NCBI RefSeq assembly: GCF_002233675.1
Contig: NZ_NMUQ01000001.1
Coordinates: 2,148,063 to 2,212,062 of the forward strand
Source of the DNA: Paenibacillus herberti
GTDB lineage: Bacteria > Bacillota > Bacilli > Paenibacillales > Paenibacillaceae
Direction: 5' to 3'
Length of the DNA: 64,000 nucleotides
In this document: in pieces, positions 34,601 through 42,959 of the stretch
Position numbering within the stretch: the first letter of the stretch is position 1
Layout: every line of letters starts with the position of its first letter
Position numbers and translations under genes: made by a program
The notes under the pieces: model-generated
Databases searched by the model: none
Told to the model about the DNA's origin: nothing
The model's input: only the letters and a program-made list of their open reading frames with translations

Positions 34601-35527
34601 CTATCCTTTAACGCCTGATAGCTGTACGCCCTCGACAAGCTCTTTCTCCGCATGGAGCATAAGCAGAATCGCAGGCAGCATGTAGATGACAGATGCTGCA
34701 AACGCCAATCCGATATCATCCTCGCTAATATAAGCGAGATATACGGATAAAGGCTGTTTGATGGCATCCTTCAAAAAGATCAGCGGCTGCTCGACCATGT
34801 TCCAGTTGTCGATGAAGGCAAGCACCGCAAGTGCGGCCATGCCGGAGCGGCACATAGGGAGCACGATCATAAGCAGAATTTTCATATGTCCCGCACCGTC
34901 TATGCGAGCCGCTTCAATGTAGCTGTAGGGGACAACCTGCATAAACTGGCGCATGAGGAACACGCCGAATGCGCTGAATATGCCGGGCAAAATAATCGAC
35001 CACTCCGTGTTAAGCAAACCGAGCGAATTCGCCATGATGTAGTTCGGCACCAGCGTAACTTGGAAGGGCATCAGCATGACGACGATATAAGCGAAAAATA
35101 GCGGCTCCCGCAAGCGGAATCGGAGCTGTGAAAAAGCGTAGGCCGCCAGCACCGATACGACGACCTGCCCGGCTACAATCGGCACCGTCAGCTTCATCGA
35201 ATTCCAGAACAGGAGCAGAAATTGCGGCTGGGCAAGCAAAATGTCATAGTAGGCATTTAACGTCGCTTTGGACGGAATTAGCTTTAAATCGACATACTTG
35301 CTCTCTTCCCCGATTTGATCCTTTTGTTCTTGGTCTTCTTCGTCAGAGCTTTTAATAACCGGCTTCAGCTCGGTTTTTATTTCATCGGGCGTTTTGAATG
35401 AATGGATCGTTGTCATCGCGATCGGAAAAACAAAGATGACGACAAGCAGGGCTAAACAAGCAGTTAGCACTCCTTTATATAGTTTGCTGCCAAATTTCCC
35501 ACGCAGCATTCCTTCACCGGATTTCAT
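34601..35527 (-). CDS. CUT1-type ABC permease (MalG-like) with an acidic loop insertion
   Basis: 308 residues and six membrane helices. The ATPase-docking EAA loop is present (YIEAARIDGAGHMKILLMIVLP) and the C-terminus ends KELVEGVQLSGVKG, as in MalG-type permeases. The first extracellular loop carries an additional charged stretch (about residues 42-66, with SSDEEDQEQKDQ), making the protein about 30 residues longer than ordinary relatives of about 275. AAAGGAG precedes the ATG. The gene follows its partner permease by 39 bases. No ATPase is encoded nearby, so an MsmX-like shared ATPase is inferred. Confidence 0.9.
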   Translation of the reverse strand: MKSGEGMLRGKFGSKLYKGVLTACLALLVVIFVFPIAMTTIHSFKTPDEIKTELKPVIKSSDEEDQEQKDQIGEESKYVDLKLIPSKATLNAYYDILLAQPQFLLLFWNSMKLTVPIVAGQVVVSVLAAYAFSQLRFRLREPLFFAYIVVMLMPFQVTLVPNYIMANSLGLLNTEWSIILPGIFSAFGVFLMRQFMQVVPYSYIEAARIDGAGHMKILLMIVLPMCRSGMAALAVLAFIDNWNMVEQPLIFLKDAIKQPLSVYLAYISEDDIGLAFAASVIYMLPAILLMLHAEKELVEGVQLSGVKG

Positions 35528-35566
35528 TTTGATCCACTCTCCTTTCCCAAACTTCGAATCGCCCGT

Positions 35567-36457
35567 TTATAACCAACGGCTGAAACGGCGTTCTACGCCA
35601 AACAGGACAAGAACCATAACAACAATTGCGCTTGCCATTAGAAACGCCGCGGAAGTCATTTTTTGATAATCGAGCTGCTGGAACATATTGTTCATAAAAT
35701 GCTGGAGCATGTACAAGCTCTGATGCGGATAAGGTCCTGCAAGCATATACGTTTCGCGGAATACCTTGAAGGAATTAATAATGGACATGATGAAAACAAA
35801 AAACGTGGTGGGGGTCAAATAAATAATCGTAATCGAGCGCCATTGACGCCATTTTCCAGCTCCGTCGATCCGGGCCGCTTCATAGAGATGTTCTGGGACG
35901 TTTTGCAAGCCGGCCAAAAACAGCAGCATATTGTACCCGACGTTTTTCCAAATATAGATCAGTATTGCAATATACAACGCCGAACCGCTGTCCAGCCAAT
36001 CCACCGGCGCCATGCCCCAAGCCTCCAGCCAGCCGTTCAGCGTCCCGTTCCGTTCGAAGAAAATTTGCCAGATCAGCACGACGGATGCGACCGGTATGAC
36101 GAGCGGCGAGATGAAGGCCAAGCGGAACCAGCGCTGCCCGTATACCTTTCCGTTCAGCAGGGTAGCCAGCAGCAGGGACAGGATCATATTGATCGGAACG
36201 CATAGAGCGGTGAACAGGAACGAATTCCAAAGCGCTCTTTTAAAGGATTTGTTGCTCAGCAGATCAATATAGTTGCGGAAGCCGACCAACTTTCCGTCGA
36301 TCGGCGTATCCACCAGCGAGTAGTAAAAGCCAATCCCGAATGGCAGGAAAAAAAACAAGGCTACTCCTGCCAAACTCGGAATTAAAAACAAGGCGGCATA
36401 CAATCCGTCAGAGCGGAATACCCGCAGGAGACGGCGGCCGAAATTACTCTTTTCCAT
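35567..36457 (-). CDS. CUT1-type ABC permease (MalF-like)
   Basis: 296 residues with six membrane helices and the EAA loop HLYEAARIDGAGKWRQWRSITIIYL. The start ATG is preceded by GGAGGAGG and lies 14 bases inside the end of the sensor-kinase gene, so permease synthesis is coupled to the two-component system. It pairs with the permease at 34601. Substrate unknown. Confidence 0.91.
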   Translation of the reverse strand: MEKSNFGRRLLRVFRSDGLYAALFLIPSLAGVALFFFLPFGIGFYYSLVDTPIDGKLVGFRNYIDLLSNKSFKRALWNSFLFTALCVPINMILSLLLATLLNGKVYGQRWFRLAFISPLVIPVASVVLIWQIFFERNGTLNGWLEAWGMAPVDWLDSGSALYIAILIYIWKNVGYNMLLFLAGLQNVPEHLYEAARIDGAGKWRQWRSITIIYLTPTTFFVFIMSIINSFKVFRETYMLAGPYPHQSLYMLQHFMNNMFQQLDYQKMTSAAFLMASAIVVMVLVLFGVERRFSRWL

Positions 36458-37934
36458 CGGATGGTTCCTCCTCCGGCAGCGCTATCCTGAAAGCAACCCC
36501 GGTCTTTTTATTGACGACTTCAATTTGCGCGCCGATGCTGTTCAAAATTTGTTTGACGATGGCTAATCCAAGCCCGAATTTGCCGTACGGCCCTGTGCGG
36601 AAAGTGTTGAACATGTTTGTCAGCATCGACTCTTCCACCTGCGGGCCGTCATTGTAAATTTCAACCGTCATCGACCGGGGGCCGGCGCCTTTTTCAGCGG
36701 TAATTTTAATTTCCTTGGAAGCGTACCGAATGGCATTGTCGATAATATTCTCGAATACAACCTTCCATTGCTCGCTGCTGCCCTGAATGGTCCATGACGG
36801 TAAATCGACCGTCCATTCCAGATTCGCCCTTCTATAACGCAGACGCTGCACCACGTCCTCCAGTACTTCCTTGATCTCCAGCGGTTTCATCTCGGATTTG
36901 CGGGTTGTCGACGTGATGTATTGGAGACGGTTGAGCCGCAGCAGGCTGTGAATCTGCTCATCCAGCCGGTCCGATTCCGAAATGATCGTTTCAATGCTGC
37001 TCTCCAGGGAGCCCTTCGGATAAATCCCTTCTTTAATGGAATGGGCGTAGCTGTGGATGACCATGACGGGCGTTTTCAGCTCATGGGATGTATGCTGCAA
37101 ATACGACTGCTGCGCCTGATCCTGCTGCACGAGCCGCTGGCGCATCGTTTCAAACGCTTTGGCCAGACGCCCGATCTCGTCCCTCCGCTCCAGATCGAAC
37201 GACTCATGCCAGTCGCGGTCGGCAATACGGGTCATTTGCCTTTCCATTTCGTTGATCGGTTTGGACAAATAGCGGGACAGCCAAAGGCATGGCAGCCAAC
37301 ATAACAGCATAAGCGCAATCAGCAGCCAGATCAGATTTTTGAATAAAGCTCCTGCCTGCTCGTTCCGATAGCTCCCCCATGTGTACGAAATGAGCCATTC
37401 GGAGCTGTTGATGTCATTTTTGCTAATGACATAAAAAAGAGTCTGCCCTTCGAAACTGCCTTCGTAGGTCGCCTTAGCCTCTTTCTGTGCAACTGCCTTC
37501 TGCGCAATCCCGTTGTAGATCTCCTGGGACAGCTCGAATTCATTGGAGAACAAAGGATATATTGTGTTTTCTTTCAAATAGAGATGCCGAATGTCCGGCC
37601 CCGCAATTTTGGTTGCTACCACTTTGGTCACCGCCCGGCTTTCGCTGGTCGGTGCGGCGTTGGGGGTTGAACTCGTAGTTCCCGTATCCAGCCTCGGAAT
37701 TGCCGCGATGATGGAAGCATTTCCGTTCTCTTCTTTTGATACTAAAACCCCATTGACCGGGTCGAACGTTGAGTTCTGGAACGGCTGCTGCGAATCCTCA
37801 ATCATGCCGTAAATTTGGCTGGTAAAAAAATCCCGCAGCATCGTTGGCAGCACAGAAGACACGGCTATGAACAGACATAACAATACCGCTGCAAAAACCG
37901 CCCAAATCTTAACTGCCATTGGCCAATTTTTCAT
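36444..37934 (-). CDS. Sensor histidine kinase (EnvZ/PhoR-type) of the hybrid cluster
   Basis: 496 residues. Helix 1 (about 8-28) and helix 2 (about 193-214) flank an extracellular sensor of about 165 residues with no domain I recognise. HAMP follows (SKPINEMERQMTRIADRDW), then HisKA with the phospho-acceptor His in LQHTSHELKTPVMV, and an HATPase domain (N-box FENIIDNAIRYA, G-box KFGLGLAIVKQIL). Its ATG overlaps the response-regulator stop by four bases. Because downstream genes are transporters and binding proteins, it may sense the transported ligand or envelope state. Confidence 0.92.
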   Translation of the reverse strand: MKNWPMAVKIWAVFAAVLLCLFIAVSSVLPTMLRDFFTSQIYGMIEDSQQPFQNSTFDPVNGVLVSKEENGNASIIAAIPRLDTGTTSSTPNAAPTSESRAVTKVVATKIAGPDIRHLYLKENTIYPLFSNEFELSQEIYNGIAQKAVAQKEAKATYEGSFEGQTLFYVISKNDINSSEWLISYTWGSYRNEQAGALFKNLIWLLIALMLLCWLPCLWLSRYLSKPINEMERQMTRIADRDWHESFDLERRDEIGRLAKAFETMRQRLVQQDQAQQSYLQHTSHELKTPVMVIHSYAHSIKEGIYPKGSLESSIETIISESDRLDEQIHSLLRLNRLQYITSTTRKSEMKPLEIKEVLEDVVQRLRYRRANLEWTVDLPSWTIQGSSEQWKVVFENIIDNAIRYASKEIKITAEKGAGPRSMTVEIYNDGPQVEESMLTNMFNTFRTGPYGKFGLGLAIVKQILNSIGAQIEVVNKKTGVAFRIALPEEEPSDGKE

Positions 37935-38611
37935 GACTTCACCAGCCTGTAACCGGAGCCGTATACCGTTTCCAGCCTAAGATCCGGCATCTTTTTGCGC
38001 AGTCGCCGGATCAGGTCGTCGACGACTCGATCCGTTCCAAAAAAATCCTCCCCCCAAATTTGCCTCAATACCTGCTCCCGCTGAATCAGCTGCCCGGGAT
38101 GAAGTACAAAATACATAAGCAGGTCGAATTCTCTTGCGGTCAGGTCAATATTTTCCCCAAGCTCGCTTTTGACACTTCGTGCCTGCCCTTCAATTAAATA
38201 GGTTGCCACCTTAAATGTTTTAAGTGTTGCGTTATCCCGGCCGGGCTGGCCATAAATCCGCTCCAGCAGCTTGCGCGCCCGAATGACGAGCTCACGCGGT
38301 AGAAACGGCTTGGCCAAATAATCGTCGCTGCCAAGCTCCAGTCCGACGATGCGATCCAAGTCGGCGTCCCGCGCCGAAATGAAAATAATCGGCATGTTGC
38401 TGTTGTGATGTTTAATTTCCTTGAGCAGCTGATACCCGTCCATTCCCGGCATCATAATATCAAGAATCCACAGCTGCGGCTTATCGTCGATAGCCTGCTT
38501 AGCTTCTTCTCCATTCATAAACGCGACGACATCCCAGCCCTCTTGCTGTAAATAGTAAGCAAGAATTTGGTTCAGGTTCAAATCGTCTTCAACAAGATAG
38601 ATGGTATACAT
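37931..38611 (-). CDS. OmpR/PhoB-type response regulator of the hybrid cluster
   Basis: 226 residues from ATG 38611 (AAAAGGAG upstream); the frame opens seven codons earlier without a ribosome site. Receiver domain with the acidic pair VEDD, phospho-acceptor Asp in LWILDIMMPGMDG, and Lys in YLAKPF. The C-terminal winged helix (about 130-226) includes LTAREFDLLMYFVLHPGQ and DDLIRRLRKKM. It is the first gene of the cluster and probably binds the shared element in its own promoter (38678-38694) and at 30521-30537. Confidence 0.94.
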   Translation of the reverse strand: MYTIYLVEDDLNLNQILAYYLQQEGWDVVAFMNGEEAKQAIDDKPQLWILDIMMPGMDGYQLLKEIKHHNSNMPIIFISARDADLDRIVGLELGSDDYLAKPFLPRELVIRARKLLERIYGQPGRDNATLKTFKVATYLIEGQARSVKSELGENIDLTAREFDLLMYFVLHPGQLIQREQVLRQIWGEDFFGTDRVVDDLIRRLRKKMPDLRLETVYGSGYRLVKS

Positions 38612-38643
38612 GAGGATGTAGCTCCTTTTCATTCCCTGGGATT

Positions 38644-38694
38644 AGTCTAACAAACGAATCCAGCCAAAATATCAAAACATTATGGGAAATTGTG
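38644..38694 (-). promoter_or_regulatory. Promoter A of the hybrid cluster (response regulator operon)
   Basis: On the minus strand CACAATTTCCCATAATG (38694-38678) lies 28 bp upstream of a -10 box TAGACT (38649-38644). Similarity to promoter B continues through the spacer and past the start point (a shared CCAGGGA). Autoregulation by the OmpR-type regulator is inferred. Confidence 0.65.
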
Positions 38695-38779
38695 TGATTG
38701 CTTATGAACCCATTATAAGGATAAACACCTGCTGCTGCGGGATTGATATTAACAATGCTCTGTTAGGTCCATTTCGATA

Positions 38780-38815
38780 CAAAAAAATCCGGCGCCGGGA
38801 TTCCCGGAGCCGGAT
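38780..38815 (-). terminator. Terminator of the secreted discoidin/TIM-barrel protein gene
   Basis: On the minus strand ATCCGGCTCCGGG-AAT-CCCGGCGCCGGAT is followed by TTTTTTTG. Confidence 0.92.
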
Positions 38816-38823
38816 GGCTAACC

Positions 38824-41800
38824 TTACGATATGGATGCTACCGTGTCGCTGAATGCGCCGGCAACGCCGGAATAAGAAGCGAGACCGCCCGTCAGCGTTC
38901 CTGTAAAGCTCACCGTGACAGAAGATTGCGCGGCATTGCTTTTGATCGGAACCCATGCCGTTCCTTTTTTATAATACCCTGTCACTGTATTTCCTTGTTT
39001 CTCCAACCTCAGCTCAACAGGCAGCTTCACATAATCGCCGGCGATTGTCGTAATGGTGCCGGAAGCATTTCGATACGAAAGCTCCGTTCTGCCTTCGGCG
39101 TTGACGGATAATAATACGCTAGCCGGTTGAGGAGTGGTGCTGGCGCTGCGTATCATAATTCCTGTTTTTCCGCTTAAGCCCGCCGCGCCTGTACCTGCGT
39201 AACGCAGCGACTGGATTCCAGACGTCAGCGTTACCGGCGTTGTATTGCTCACCGCTTTGTTCACATACACAAACTGCTCGCTTGATTGACCGATACCACT
39301 GCCGGTAGCCTCAATGCGGTAACTTCCGTTTGGCTGCACATCTGCTTTCCCATCGGCTCCTCCGATGAAGCTGACGCTCCAAGGCGCTGCGGATTGTCGC
39401 ACCGTCACCGGGAAGTTTTTCGTTTCCGTTCCACCGCTTACACCTGGCACCGTAACGGCAATTGTCGCGGTTCCTGCGGCAACTCCCGTCACTACGCCTT
39501 GAGCGTTAACCGTGGCAACAGAAGCATTGCTGCTGCTGAAAGTCGCTTGGCCGCTAATCGCTTGCAGAGTTCCGTCCGTCTGCAGGCGTCCCAGGGTCAG
39601 CGTGCTTTGCGCGCCGACGTATAGGTCGGATGGCAGCTGCTTCGCTCTCAAATTGGAGAATCCTGCAGCATCCTTATACACTTCAACCTCGGCGAACTGG
39701 ATACGGAAGTTATTGTAATTATCCCTTCCCAATCCAGTTGCTTCGACCTTGACATATCTGGCGTTGACGGATGGGAACGTAATATTCCGTCTTGTCGCCG
39801 GTTTTTCTGTGTAGTTCTGGGTCGTATGCACGGTCGTCCAGTTCACATTGTCGTTTGATACTTGAATGTTGAAATCAACGGGGAAACCGGTGCCTTCATG
39901 CCCTTGATCCATTCTCGGAAACAGGCTGACCGCGCCGATTTGCCCGGTAGAGCCCAGGTCGATCGAGATCCACTCCGTGTGATTGACGCCAAGATCCAGC
40001 GAATTGCTCCATCCGTAGGAAGCCTGTGTAGAGTTGCGCTTGCCGTCGATGGCAAATGGCGCATTCCAGCCCCACTCCACACCTGTATCGCTGCTTCCAA
40101 CCGCCTTTTTGCCAAAAGCCAGATTATCCGGCGAAGGATTGGTCAGCTGCGACACATCCGCTTGCGCAGGATAGTGGCGGATAAACGTATCCGGCATAGC
40201 GTACAGTCTGCCCTCGCCAGGAAGGAAGCTTGCCGACAGCTGGGAAGTGGCCGGATTGAAGTTTGTGGCTACTTCGGCGCCCGTTTGATTGGACACCTCG
40301 GTAACGGCATTAATGTCGGTGTTAGGATTGATGGCAAATGTAAAGTTTTTGCTTGCGGTCATTGATTTGTTCACAACCATCACATAACGCCGTCCGGTCT
40401 CCTTGTGCACAAAGTTTGAAACCACCATATCGTCGCCGGAATTAGGAGCAGACACCGGCTGGAAGTAGAAGCTGGACGGAAGCTGCTCGGTATTCTCTGG
40501 AATCTGGCCATAGTGGTATACGTCCTTTGCGTCCAGGTTCAGCAGCGTTGTGCCGAGCTTCAGCATGACGCTGTTCATCCCTTTGACCGGCTCGAACAGA
40601 TCGGTTTTTTGACCATCCGCCGTAATGATCGCCGTTGTGAACGGTTCGCCGCGGCCAGTTGGTGTCCACCAAGTGAACCAGGTCAGCTTTTTCAGGCCAT
40701 AAGCCAGGTTCAAATACACTTCATAACGGATAATTTCCGGTGTAGGTCGAATCAGTCTGTTTTCGATGCCGACGCTTTGCAGGTAGCCTGCCGTTTTGTA
40801 ATTGTTTTTCAAGCCTATTTTACGAATGCGATCCAACAAGTAGTAGAAATCTTGACCCATGCCGTTAATTCCGAACGGATAGGAATCAAAGGTCAGGTAC
40901 TCGATATTTTCCGCGCCGACAAGTCCTGTCCAAGTGGCCCAGTGGTCGCTACCCGGCAGCAAATTCAAATGTGCGAGGCGGGTCGGGTCCATCGCTTTCA
41001 CTTTTTTGTACAGCCGCGCTGAATCATGGAAATCCTTGAGCGCAACAGGTTCATCCCGGATGAAATAACCCCCCGTCGCAGGATGCGGCTTGAAGTGATT
41101 CACAAATTCCTCAACCTCATGATCGGATACGCTGGAAAGATCCTCTGTATTCGTGACGCTGACCTTCATATTTCTTTCTCCGGCCAAATCAAGCATTCTG
41201 TCGTTAATTTCGATAGAGCTGAGGTCTCCCGTTTCCACCACTTCAATGAAGTTTACGTTTGCTTCTTGCAAATAGTCATATTGTTGCGCGTTTACGTAAT
41301 CTTTGGTCGGAGGCCAGAAAACAGCTACCTTAAACGTGTTCGGAGCTACTGGAGCCACATTCGGATAAGGCTTCAGCGTCACGGGGAAATCCTTCGTTTT
41401 GCTGGCTGTACCTTTTTTCACTGTGGCAGTCAAAGTTACCGTAAGCGCTCCTGCATTCCAAGCCGGGCGGTTCATCAGTTTGCCGTCGCCGCGCAAGTAA
41501 GCAGGATGGGAGCTTGCCCAGGTTACCTGTGTATTTTCCATGCTGAATGTTGGCAAAGTCATATTCGTATAAATATTGGTCGTACCCGTCAGCGTCAGCC
41601 ACTGGTGTCCAGCGTCGACCGCTTCCTGATCGGTCAACTGGCTGATTGCCTGCAGCACCTCGAACTCAGCGAGCTGCATGGCATAAGTATTGAAGTCGTC
41701 CTTGGACAGCTCCGTCGCCTCAACTTTTACATAACGGGCGTAAGCGGAATTAAAGCCGATTGCCTGTCCTCCGCCTTGTGTTGGAGCCGGATAATCCGTT

Positions 41801-42717
41801 TTTGTTGCGACAGTTGTCCAGGTTGTTTTGTCCGTAGAGGTTTTAACTGTAAAATCAAGCGGAAAACCGCTGCCGATATGCTGACCTTCGTCGTTTCGCG
41901 GCCATAAAACAACTTTGTCAATCCGGTCCACGTAGCCAAGGTCAACCATAATCCACTCGGAAGCGGGAGCGGTTGATTTCGGCTGGCTCGTCCAGCCCTT
42001 GTCCCCAGTTGCCGTATTGGAGCCGATTTTGACGCCGTCAACAGCAAGCTCCGGTCTCCAACCTGAACCAATGTAACTGGAAGACGCCTCGATCGTTTTG
42101 TTCAGCGCAAGATTGGTCTGAACCGTCGGAACCTGATTTACCTCAACTTCCGCCAGCTGCATAACATACATTTGGTAGACATCCTTGGATAGTACGGTGC
42201 CTTCCACCTTAACATAACGGGCGTTGGCAGCGCTGAAGCTGAATGTTTGCGCTCCGCCGCTAGTAGGCGCAGGGTAGTTGGTTGCATTCGCTACCGTTGT
42301 CCAGTTTGTATTGTCGGATGAAACTTTAATATTAAAGCTGACCGGGAAGCCCATCCCTATATTCTGCCCTTCGTCGTTGCGCGGCCAGAGCACAACTTTA
42401 TCGATGCTGTAGGAAGCTCCAAGATCGAGAGCTAGCCATTCTGTTCCTGGATTGCTGGCAGGTGTGCTGGTCCAGCCTTTGTCGCCGCTTGCCGTGTTGA
42501 TGCCAGTTCGCTTGCCGTCAACGGCGCGCTCCGGGCTCCAACCTGAGCCGACATAACTGCTCGATACGGACACGCTCTTGCCGAGCGCAAGATTGGTTTG
42601 TCCCTCCGTTACGACGGCAAGCTCTTCCGCCGCTGCCCTTGACGTCCCGAACGGGGAGACGGCGCCGAACACAAGCGCAACCGTCAAGAGCATAGAAAGC
42701 ACTGCTCTTTTTTTCAT
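38824..42717 (-). CDS. Secreted multi-domain discoidin / TIM-barrel glycoside-hydrolase-like protein
   Basis: 1297 residues, exported by a signal peptide ending near residue 30. Order of parts: two F5/8-type C (discoidin) carbohydrate-binding domains (about 42-195 and 200-355); an Ig-like domain (about 358-450); a barrel-like region (about 460-740) with GGYFIRDEP (Glu556, candidate acid/base), [10 protein letters not shown] (Asp611) and [11 protein letters not shown]; a beta domain (about 745-842); a third F5/8-type C domain (about 863-1010); a Big_2-like Ig domain (about 1020-1105); and a concanavalin-like C-terminal domain. I cannot assign a known GH family. A closely similar SLH-bearing paralogue lies immediately upstream. 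The promoter carries a cre-like box and the regulon motif at 42791. Confidence 0.85.
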   Translation of the reverse strand: MKKRAVLSMLLTVALVFGAVSPFGTSRAAAEELAVVTEGQTNLALGKSVSVSSSYVGSGWSPERAVDGKRTGINTASGDKGWTSTPASNPGTEWLALDLGASYSIDKVVLWPRNDEGQNIGMGFPVSFNIKVSSDNTNWTTVANATNYPAPTSGGAQTFSFSAANARYVKVEGTVLSKDVYQMYVMQLAEVEVNQVPTVQTNLALNKTIEASSSYIGSGWRPELAVDGVKIGSNTATGDKGWTSQPKSTAPASEWIMVDLGYVDRIDKVVLWPRNDEGQHIGSGFPLDFTVKTSTDKTTWTTVATKTDYPAPTQGGGQAIGFNSAYARYVKVEATELSKDDFNTYAMQLAEFEVLQAISQLTDQEAVDAGHQWLTLTGTTNIYTNMTLPTFSMENTQVTWASSHPAYLRGDGKLMNRPAWNAGALTVTLTATVKKGTASKTKDFPVTLKPYPNVAPVAPNTFKVAVFWPPTKDYVNAQQYDYLQEANVNFIEVVETGDLSSIEINDRMLDLAGERNMKVSVTNTEDLSSVSDHEVEEFVNHFKPHPATGGYFIRDEPVALKDFHDSARLYKKVKAMDPTRLAHLNLLPGSDHWATWTGLVGAENIEYLTFDSYPFGINGMGQDFYYLLDRIRKIGLKNNYKTAGYLQSVGIENRLIRPTPEIIRYEVYLNLAYGLKKLTWFTWWTPTGRGEPFTTAIITADGQKTDLFEPVKGMNSVMLKLGTTLLNLDAKDVYHYGQIPENTEQLPSSFYFQPVSAPNSGDDMVVSNFVHKETGRRYVMVVNKSMTASKNFTFAINPNTDINAVTEVSNQTGAEVATNFNPATSQLSASFLPGEGRLYAMPDTFIRHYPAQADVSQLTNPSPDNLAFGKKAVGSSDTGVEWGWNAPFAIDGKRNSTQASYGWSNSLDLGVNHTEWISIDLGSTGQIGAVSLFPRMDQGHEGTGFPVDFNIQVSNDNVNWTTVHTTQNYTEKPATRRNITFPSVNARYVKVEATGLGRDNYNNFRIQFAEVEVYKDAAGFSNLRAKQLPSDLYVGAQSTLTLGRLQTDGTLQAISGQATFSSSNASVATVNAQGVVTGVAAGTATIAVTVPGVSGGTETKNFPVTVRQSAAPWSVSFIGGADGKADVQPNGSYRIEATGSGIGQSSEQFVYVNKAVSNTTPVTLTSGIQSLRYAGTGAAGLSGKTGIMIRSASTTPQPASVLLSVNAEGRTELSYRNASGTITTIAGDYVKLPVELRLEKQGNTVTGYYKKGTAWVPIKSNAAQSSVTVSFTGTLTGGLASYSGVAGAFSDTVASIS

Positions 42718-42762
42718 AAATGATCCCTCCCTTAAATTTGTTGTAGCGATGCTACGAACTCT

Positions 42763-42825
42763 ATTGTAAGGGCTTTCAAAAAGGAAAAAAGGACATTAAA
42801 TTCGGTTTAGGTCTCTTTTATTTGG
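42763..42825 (-). promoter_or_regulatory. Promoter of the secreted discoidin protein: regulon motif, cre-like box and -10
   Basis: On the minus strand the regulon motif (42825-42791, core GAATTT at 42803-42798) is followed after 29 bp by the -10 box TACAAT (42768-42763). A cre-like sequence (42765-42778; TGAAAGCCCTTACA, 13 of 14 consensus positions) overlaps the -10. The arrangement implies activation by an upstream-bound regulator and repression by CcpA. The rest of the 242-base gap holds only the next gene's terminator. Confidence 0.7.
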
Positions 42826-42897
42826 AAGGTGGCAAAAGTTCGGTAAAATTAGGGGGATGCGCTAAAGGCTGGGCTTCCAATCCCTGGCCGATTAATG

Positions 42898-42940
42898 AAA
42901 AAGGGAGGAAACTGAGCTTGGCTCAGTCCCCTCCCTTTTA
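42898..42940 (-). terminator. Terminator of the SLH-bearing discoidin protein gene
   Basis: AAAAGGGAGGGGACTGAGC pairs with GCTCAGTTTCCTCCCTTTTT on the minus strand, giving a long stem with a T-run. Confidence 0.9.
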
Positions 42941-42959
42941 GCGTATAACGTCCTTTTGA

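Noticed and set aside
35663-36205. A 180-codon plus-strand frame inside the MalF-like permease
   Set aside because: It is antisense to a clear permease with the EAA loop and its product is composition-biased without any domain.
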